The position numbers were made by a program, and so were the translations under genes. Below the pieces are notes generated by a model. It did not search any database, was not told where the DNA came from, and saw nothing but the letters and a program-made list of their open reading frames with translations. Below are positions 1-9,200 of a stretch of 12,946 nt of DNA, one piece after another. Within the stretch, counting starts at the first letter, position 1. Every line of letters starts with the position of its first letter. The stretch is from contig JAOXYB010041506.1 of the NCBI GenBank assembly GCA_028565635.1, positions 1 to 12,946 on the forward strand, in the 5' to 3' direction. Source of the stretch: Phoronis ovalis. Its lineage: Eukaryota; Phoronida; Phoronidae.

Positions 1-17
1 GTGCACTTGATCTTTAC

Positions 18-213
18 CATAGGATCTTCCCATACACTACTGTTATGATGTAAGCCATATAGAGAGACAAAAAAAAGATTTCCAGCAGGTACATCAATGC
101 CATGCATATGACGAGTCTGTGTGAGTTGTCGCTGAATCGTTACTACTGGCGTGTACAAACGAAGACTTTCTTTTATGCATAAAGTCGTATATTTCAGCTT
201 AGGTAAATCATCC
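18..213 (-). CDS. P450 exon 9: K-helix ExxR
   Basis: This completes Trp353 and encodes residues 354-418. DDLPKLKYTTLCIKESLRLY contains the K-helix E368-S-L-R371, which in all P450s forms a salt-bridge network with the later PERF arginine. It continues through IQRQLT, VPAGNLFFVSLYGLHHN and VWEDPM. The conserved 'YPPVP' after ExxR is YTPVV here. The acceptor TTTTAG ends at 214. The donor GTAAAG at 17-12 shows that the coding sequence continues in another exon beyond the left edge. Confidence 0.94.
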
Positions 214-3200
214 CTAAAAGTAGAAGTGAAGCTTTAAGGTCTCTAGATATAAAGTGGTGCATATACATTTCAACCTATATTTTAGTATTTAAATGAAGCA
301 AAATTTAAAAAATTTAAGACATATTTTTGTAGATCTATATATAAAGATCATTTTTGCCAAGTTTCAGTTTTGTAGGTGTAAGGATTTTTGACTTACATTT
401 TTGTCAAAATAAAAATTCGAAAACACATTTTTTGCCCAAAATGAGCGCTTATCAGATCATGAGAATTATACTTTTATCGTTTAGATTCCTCAATACTTCA
501 GTATAATCTTTACAAAAATATATACTTTTATATTTCTACCTTTTCATTTTGGTTATGAAATTTAACATATAAAGTTATAGTCCTATAGCAGTGTTTTTTT
601 GTATCTCAAGTCCTTAATATCAGGATTCACTATTATTTTAGCATAATAAATACAAATGCTTATACAAAATATAATCAGCTACAGAATAAAAAAGCTTCAG
701 CTTACAACCAAAGCTTTCGCCGTCTTCACGAATCCTTCTGCGACACACCACTGAGGGAGGTAGGGGGTGGTACCCCGCAAGGTGCAATGCTCGCACTTAA
801 AAATTGGCAATGCTCGGCTGCTCGCACTTAACAAGAAAATTAACAACCAAAAAAAAACAGTTGCCAAATAAAATCGACAAGCAAAAAAAAGAAAATAGTT
901 AAACAGTTAGCCAAAAGACAATGCTCCTTGCTCGGACTTAACAGACCAAGACAATGCTAGCTGCTCGCGAAAAACCCCCTATAGCCTTCAACGCTTGATA
1001 TTTAATAGATTAGACTTTTCAAACGCAGGCATAAACTCAGCTCGTGCATGTCTGCGGGTTTACTACTTCTATTTCATACATTCAATATATCCTGGAGAAA
1101 ACATTCATTATTACATAGAACTTCTGGTAAGTGTTAACAAGAAATGGAAGCCCAGGGCGATGCTTTTTATAAGGATAAAATTAGTATGGAAAGTGGTAAA
1201 ATGTTTTACCCCGGGTGTAATCCCTATATTTGACAGCCTGGAGTTGTGTGCTGGAAATATGATTCTCAATTTTGAAATTTCAGGGTGGGCATAAATCAGT
1301 CTGAAAAAAATCCATCCGTCAGTGTTCCGTACCCTCTCAACTAACGTCTGGGTTTAACCATAGTCATTTTTTGTTTATTATCTCGAAAAGCAGAATAACG
1401 CTGAGCCCTTTATATAAAGTGTCACGAAAGTTTCGACACCAATCAAACTGCAGCTTACAACAATAGTTATAACAGTGGACTAAGCGAGTATGGGGTCGAT
1501 CACACACATGCTGTGCTGCCAGAGTTTATCTATAGTCCGCTAGTCAAAAACCGGCGACACGTACTCAGTATAAGTCATAATGATAGAACAGACGTGGCAG
1601 GCAACGATGGATTACGCAGAGAGAAGGCTTATCTCGGTTGGCTAAAGATTAGTGACGTATAATTATTTCGCTCTTGTTAAATTGAAGGAATATTACAATA
1701 ATTAACTATGGTTAAGCCCAGACGTCATTTGAGAAGGTACGGAACACTAACGGTTGGGTTTATTCAGACTGGGTATAAATGTGACTTTCTATTTTGACTA
1801 TACGTTCTAAATAATTTTTTGTTCCTTCTGGCATACAATTGAGCCGGTGTTTTCGTTTCAATATTTGCCACAAGCACACAGGACACATAGATCTGTTTTA
1901 TTTCGATTTTGTAGAAATACGTTTAGCTTTTCAAGTGTTTGGCATAATGTGATTGTCTAAATAGCCACGTATAAACATGGCTATTTTTTTAAGTAGCCAC
2001 GTATAAACATGGCTAGGCGTTCGGAGTCTCAGTGATGGCGCATTCCTGCCCAGTTCAAGACCCACTATCTCCCTGAGTGTTTTAATCACCAGGTGATTTC
2101 CGATCTTTTTCCAAGAATCTCGTCCAGTTCTCGTTGAACTTTTTCTTGACATTCAAGATTCTCTGCCATGGCATACAGCGTCCATGAAATAGATGAAGCA
2201 GTAGTTTCATATCCTACAAATTACATCATATATGTGACCACCGTTAATTGCACTCTCCTACTATAATTACTGAGGAAATCGGAATATGCTAAAATGTTCC
2301 CATTTATTCCTGTCCAAGGAGGTTTCATATATAAATATAGTATGCCTGACTAAACAGCAGAATTAACAGATGTCCGTACTATTTATATTACTAGTCTAGA
2401 TGTAAAGTATCGGAGAAAACTTTTAACTCTTTTTAGTATATGCGTATGTTTAATTAAAAATTTAAAATTCAATGTAACCTTAGGTGACTCTATGGTTCCT
2501 TCAGATGTATCATGCCATCTACAAACTTTGATGAAAAAAAATAAATCGATGAACATGCGTTTATGCGATTCTTTAAAGCTTGTTAGTTATTTCTCAAGAT
2601 ACAGTTACATATTCATGTACATTAACTGAATTTTACTTTAATTATGACATATTTATTAAAATAACATCGAATATTATAAAAAAATATTCAAAATATGAAC
2701 ATCGGTTCTAATTTTGCACTGATTTATATATAATCGTGTTATATTAATTACCGGTATTAACAGTTACATTGATTTGGACATAAAACACTATTATTTATAA
2801 CAATGTCTAGTCTTCTTATAATACCAAAACAGTATATTTTGTCTGTACTAATATTTTCCTTGTGTTGGTTCTATAACACGGCCATTTATATATAAGAAAG
2901 GCTAGTACTGAAACCAAGGCCGTTAGCACTTTTTCAAAAGGGGGTGCGTTTGTGATGTTTTTAGAATTACTGATTTCAAAAAATATCAGTTCAGTAATCA
3001 AGATCGCTGAAACGTCTCCACGCTGCCAGAAAAAATTGACAAGCAAAAAAAAGGCCATTTTCACTCCTATTGTAAAAATACGCACAGAATGAGTGGCGAA
3101 CGTAAAAAATAAATTTCTTTCTGTTCCAAAGGGGGTGCGCGTGCTTTCCTATTAGTTCAAAAGGGGGTGCGTTACTATTTCAAACAGGGGTGCGTTACTG

Positions 3201-6200
3201 TTCCAAAAGGGGAGTGCGTTAACATTACATTAATGGTCCTTCCATTTCAAAAGGGGGTGCGTTATCATTATATAAATATGTTTCCTCCCATTTCATAAGG
3301 GGGGTACCCCCAAGGTACAATGTACAATGCTCGCACTTAAAAATTGGCAATGCTCGCTGCTCGCACTTAACAAGAAAAATTAACAACCAAAAAAAAAACG
3401 GTTCCCCAAAAAAAAATGCCGTCAAAACAAAATCCAAAAGACAATGCTCGCTGCTCGCACTTAACAGACCAAATGCTCGCTGCTCGCGCCCCCCGCCCCA
3501 CAGCCCTTATTATGTATAACAAAATCGATCATCTTATAATTGTTAAAATATTATTAATCTATAATAACTGTTACCACCTGATCCATACACCGTGAATCCA
3601 CACGATTATATTTAGGGAAGAATTAAGGTAATTGTGATAGTAGTAGGCTTAGTATTAAATAATTATTGATTATTAGTTAAGATACGTACATGACAGGAGA
3701 TGTAGAAAATCAGTTATCTGCATGTCAAGTCTTTGTGGCTTAGTGGTTAATGTACTTTATTTTCAGAAATCTCCAGCGTAGGTTCAAGTTTCACCAGAAT
3801 TGTTTAGTATTAATAATATAGTATAATATGAGGTATTTCTCTGGTCGATTTCACTATATAGGATTTTCTATGAACATTAGGATTAAAACAAACAACAACG
3901 CTATTTAGCAGTGTTTGGCCATGGATAAGGTTCCTACCTATAACTTCTGGCCAATCCATGAAACTAATATTTATTAAAAATGCTAACCCTATCCTAACTC
4001 TAACCTAATCCTAAAGTGTATAATATTGGGAAACATATATCTAACCCTATTACCATAGGGCATGTATATGTAATCTCAGGGCTATGAGATGTAGCTTTTA
4101 TAATACTTCAGAGACAAACTAAAAATATCTAAAACACTGATTCTAAAATTAACTAAATGGCAACTTCTTTTGTGATAACAGACAAAGCAATTTGTTATGA
4201 GGCGTAAAAGTGACTATTTCTGTTGATGGAAAGTTTTTTCGAAATTAAGTAGATAGAACCAATAATACCACGATATTGCCAAAACATGTTCTTACCAGCA
4301 GCCATAAAGGTGTTAACCTCATCTCTAATTTCTTTGTCAGACAGTCCATTTCCATCCTCATCCCTTGAAGATAGTAGTATTTCTAAAAAATCAAGTTTCG
4401 TCTTCTGTTGGTGGACATCTGCGTTGGTTTCCTTTCAAAATATAAAAGTGTGTAGGATGTTTAATTGTTAGGTCTGTTGACATTTCGTGCAGATATCACA
4501 GCTCTGCAAACCACTCCTAGGGTACTTCTCGTTACATTTTGGAAGTTATTCTGGTATCAAAATGAAATAATGTTGATACATATAGGGCAATTTTGCTGAC
4601 AGATTATTGTTACATTCGAGTAAAGATGAACTTTTTTGTAATTACAGTTCTGTAAATATTGCTTTGCAAGTAAACAAGTAAGGAAAAAACATTTTGATAC
4701 ATTACTTCCTAATATATTCTTAATGTTCATAGTAGCAACTTGCATATAATTATCTAGCCACTTTAATAAAGGTTTCCCGAAAATCTGAATATTTTTTTAT
4801 ATATTTAGGTAATAAGTAACAATCAGAGCATTCGATCGTAACAATGATGCGTCGCTTTTCGTTAAACAAAATCATATGCAGGTGTACTAATACTGTCCTG
4901 ATAGTCTATGAGATAACTGTTTATTTCAAAATGTTCGCGTAATCTTACCAAACTCTGCTTTCTTTTCTGTATAACTTTGTCTGCAACTTTCCACGCAAAA
5001 TTACGATTTTTTTTAAACTTTCTACCTTCTCTTGATAGGCCATAGATAAAATCAAAATAATGCCAGGGTCTCCTAGAAAACAGGATATATATATTTATAT
5101 TTGCTTGTTTGTGTGTGTGTGTGTGCGTGTACAGTATGTGGGTGTGTGTGGGTGTACGTACATATGTATGCTACAATACTTTGGGCCATCAACATACAAA
5201 TGGCGAACACCGTGATAGCATACCTGAAATGCTTTGCCTCAAGCTATTTTTGGAACAAGCACAGGAAATCAATCTTGATACAACATTTTCTCAAGGGCCG
5301 GTGGATTTACAAGGCGAAGTTTAGTTGTATGCATGTAAGTATTTACTGAAAATGTGGAATGATCAAATTTGCAAGCATATCTCAACTACAACACAAATTC
5401 TTAAATCTACCTTATTCTAACTGCTATTGCAGTAAGCATTTCTTCAACTGCTTTTACGTATGGGTGTCCCATTCTGAAACAAAAGAAAACACTTAAATTT
5501 AATTTTTCTTTGTAATTAACAAGATATTTTTAAAAACTTTACAGATAGGTGTGTGGTTCATTTGGTATCTTTTTTGTATTCAATTTTAGTATTAGTAAAC
5601 ATGTTTGTTATGAAACAATTGTTTACCGTTAAGTAAAAACACATCTAGCTGCCACAGAAATTAAAATGGCACTTCAAATCTGCATGAACCATTTTTTTCG
5701 TCATACAATGTAAAACAAACAGAGAGACAACTCTAACTGTTAAAAGTGGTACTTTTTAAAAAAGACAACGTAAGTGTTATGGTTAAAATTAGTGCTAATT
5801 ATTCCAATATATACCAACCCCTCTTCTTGGCATCCGCTTTCATATGACATAACACATCTGAGTAAAACGTCCAATGTACATAGACTAACATACTTAAATA
5901 CCTCCATGCTTTGATCGCTATCAGACAGTGTTGCTATCTTAGTCTGAAATGGATATAGAATATCGTCAGTTTTGGGGAATTATGCTGAAAGAATATTAAT
6001 GTATTACTGATGAACGTAAGTGCTATTCCATTTCTTCAGACAATAAATTGGGCAGATAATTTGTCATAAGACATTTAGTAGTTTACATGTATTAAAGTTA
6101 GTTCCTGCTTGTTTGCTCTTACCTTATTTTATTTATCATTTATTTTTAAATTAAGAAAAAATGATTTATTTCCATTTTACTTATTCGAGTGCTGGTGTGA

Positions 6201-9200
6201 ATAACGAAAAGAGAATCCAAGTACAAATTTGGTCCCCGATAAGGAAAAGAAACTACTAGAAAAAGAAATCAGCTCTAGTTTGTTCCTTATTCCTTACTCG
6301 AGTGCGGGTCTCGAATACAGAAAAAAAACAGTTCCATATTCCTTATTCAAGTGTAAGTCTCCACTAAGGAAAACGAAGTCATTTTTTCGTGTCATTAGTG
6401 CAATTGTTTGAGGGAAAAAGGAAGGAAACAGGAACCACTTACGTATTTTAAAGAGCTAGTCTGAGGCACGCATAACAGATCAAAAACACTAAAGTTCCTT
6501 ATTTTACTCCAGTCTTGAAGTTGGGAATTGACTGTGACTAGAAAGTAATGCCACCACCAGAATCACGACAATCATATCCATTGTCCATAAGTGTATCAGA
6601 AGATAGCTTTAACAGACTATGATATGTTGATATTCATGGGTTGATAGAGAATCAACAAGGTGTTCATTTTTCTATTTATATATACATTTTCTATCAAAAA
6701 ACAATTTTATTATTTTGCTTAGAGTAAAGGTCTTATTGTAAGTGACATTTCCAAAATTTTCACCAAGTGGTCTTCACTCAGCCCAACAAATAACTTCATT
6801 TGATGGTTACAGCTGCACGAAAAAATAAGTTTTTAACTCAGAATTGCCATTCCAGTTTTGATAATTGAGTAATTCCTACGTGACGTAGATCAACAAAATC
6901 GTTAAACGTATGACAACATACCTGTAATTATAAAATATAAAATCTTTTTTGGAAATCCATCGTATCTGATTTGTTGTGTTAGAAAGAATTGTATCAACTT
7001 TATGATAAAAAGTGTGAAAGAATTGTATCAACTTTATGATAAAAAGTGTGAAAGAATTCTATCAACTTTATGATAAAAAGTGTGAAATCCATAAATATTT
7101 TTTATGGAATTAATTCAGTTATGAACTAAAATCAATCACCATCATCTGCGCAATTAGAAAAAAAAATTTCTCTCGTCAATACACTGCTGGGATTATATTT
7201 TATTGACCAAGTTATTTTAGCAGCGCAATTAGGGCTGTTACACTATTTGAGTTTAAAAAAATGCGTGATATCCTAATTCATATATTTACCAATAGTATGC
7301 TACAACATGTGTTGTTTGTTTCCATGTAAGACTTTAAAGCCGTAAGGTGAAACGCCGGTGTCAACAGTCTACGGTTTCTAGCCCATCTATCTCCACTACT
7401 TGTAACTAACCCTTCACCCATGTAGGTTTTCATATATCTGTAATACGATACACTATTTTCTGGCTTTGGATCTAAAACATAAAATTTATATAATAATTAT
7501 AAATATTTGTATATGTTTATAAATGTACAAAGATTATTTAAGGAACTATAATGTACTTTGTCGCAATAAATATTCTTCATATCTTCAGACGAAGTGTGGC
7601 ACGTGATTTTCCCTTGGACGATCTTTTCATCTCCTTCATCATCAGGGCCGGACAAAAAAAGTGCTTGAATCTTTTTATTGACAAAGTGTACTTATTACCT
7701 CTTTAACTCATAATAAAATGACGCTATATTATTGGAACATACATGTAAGACTAAAAATAAAAATTATTGTGTCATCCATGACTTATACCATAACTAACGA
7801 TCCATAGGGGATGAAATACTCTTGCCAAATGTAACCGCATAAAGTCAAAAACTGAAAACTTAAAATCTAATATCGTCACCGTTCCGCACGATCCTTAGAA
7901 AAATCCATAGCTGCTTCATGACTTTATAAATTAATGGTAGGAACCAATTAACTGTCAAATTTTAAATAACTATGTGACAAATTTTATGTAAAAGTCTTAA
8001 GCTTTTGATAAGTAAAGGAAAAACGGAGAATACTGCTACGGTAGTATACAGATAGTGTTCAAGTAACTGGGCACTATAGCGAAATAGTGTTCGAAAATAC
8101 GTAGGCCGTTGTTCATACTTTAGACAGGCAATTTAACTTTTATAGATTGTACAAGCCTTATACCTTGTTGCTAAACTAGCACTGATTACAAAATTGCCTG
8201 AACAATATCACTCTAGCGTGAGCAATAACACCCTCGTGTTGAAAAAACGTCTTTTGATCGATTTCAAAAGGCAGTATTACCAGCTGGAGTAAATGTTGGA
8301 TAATTAGGAAATATTTTATTGAATAATTCAGGAAAAAATAAATTAAAGTGACAAAAAACTGAAGATTTAAGAAACGTTTTCAGTATATCTGCATGTAGGC
8401 CTACCTAATCAGCGTGGTCTTGAATTGTCAATCTGCACTCACGCACCTATATATATATATATATACTTAGTCAATTGCTGAGATATGTAGTAATTCTATA
8501 AACATAGTACTCACTAGACGCGTGATCTGATGGCCAAGTCAAAAACTGTACGTAGTCACCCAACCGCAAGTGAAAGCAGAAAATAACGCCGTGCTTCTTA
8601 TTATGCCCTGTCAGTAGTTAAATTAAACTCACCTGCTGTTTTTAAGAGGCATTTGATAGTTTTTGGATGACATGCTACAACTCCGCTGAGAAAAGGTCCA
8701 ATCCAAATAATTCTCCAGTATGGGAATTTTTTAATCCTTTCTCTAATGTATGTTAGTCCGGCCTCGTTGTTTTTCGGCAACTGCATAAAATGACAATATA
8801 CTACAAACATTTGAATACATATATCTTGTTCAATCGCTATACTTGCAAGATGACAATGAAAATATGGAAGAATAACTTTATTGGCATTTATTTTTGTTAT
8901 TTTGTGGATAAAAAAATTACATGACATGATACAGTGCCACGCACCATTATTGTGTGTCATGGTATTTAGGAGGGTCCATTACGCAAGTATGAAAAATGGT
9001 ACCTGTAAATACTGCAACTTGCTAAAAGTACTTAGGTTTAAAGTTTTCTATGTTATCAAATTGGCTAAGTCGACATTGCGGGACAGCTTATAGGCACGAA
9101 AAGCTTTTCACTTTGTCTGTAGGTGTAATAAGAATTGCGTTTATTTGCCGCGGCCTACTGACACGATGTTTAACATTTTTGACACAAAAACTGTTAATAA

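Larger units (their letters stand above)
214..2089 (-). other. Intron 8
   Basis: This 1,876-bp intron is AT-rich. It contains a GC-rich module at 762-987, an inverted-repeat element at 1297-1772 and a duplicated 22-mer at 1962-2015. No coding segment similar to P450 occurs in it. The stretch 214-760 is plain AT-rich sequence with no recognised feature. Confidence 0.88.
2214..4295 (-). other. Intron 7
   Basis: This is the longest intron of the window (2,082 bp). From 2214 to about 2930 it is AT-rich and without visible features. A repeat-rich block follows at 2932-3507, then a SINE head near 3729-3795 and a telomere-like stretch at 3983-4014. No P450-like exon is hidden here, since exons 7 and 8 join exactly within the I-helix. 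Confidence 0.88.
5944..7289 (-). other. Intron 3
   Basis: This is a 1,346-bp intron. It contains a set of degenerate hairpin repeats at 6179-6376 and a perfect triple tandem repeat at 6983-7084. The rest is AT-rich and unremarkable. The plus-strand open frame at 6229-6411 lies over the hairpin repeats and has no protein-like features. Confidence 0.88.

Noticed and set aside
995-1294. A 99-codon plus-strand open frame in intron 8
   Set aside because: It has no motif, sits inside an intron and runs into the left boundary of the inverted-repeat element. Its composition is ordinary AT-rich intron.
3225-3437. A 70-codon minus-strand open frame rich in Phe, and a similar one at 2816-3085
   Set aside because: Both read through G-rich direct repeats and A-tracts. 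The shared Asn-Ala-Pro-Pro-Phe-Glu segment is simply the translated repeat unit, not a conserved domain.
3729-3801. A functional tRNA gene
   Set aside because: The acceptor stem does not pair and the B box and T-loop are mutated.
3983-4014. A true interstitial telomere
   Set aside because: Only about five imperfect hexamers are present, in the middle of an intron of an intact gene.
5101-5349. Two overlapping plus-strand open frames
   Set aside because: They are generated by the GT microsatellite, read as Cys-Val or Val-Cys runs, and lie within intron 5.
7573-7650. An additional P450 exon in intron 2, since the minus strand is open here
   Set aside because: Exons 2 and 3 already join exactly at the split Asp, and the translated peptide resembles no P450 segment.
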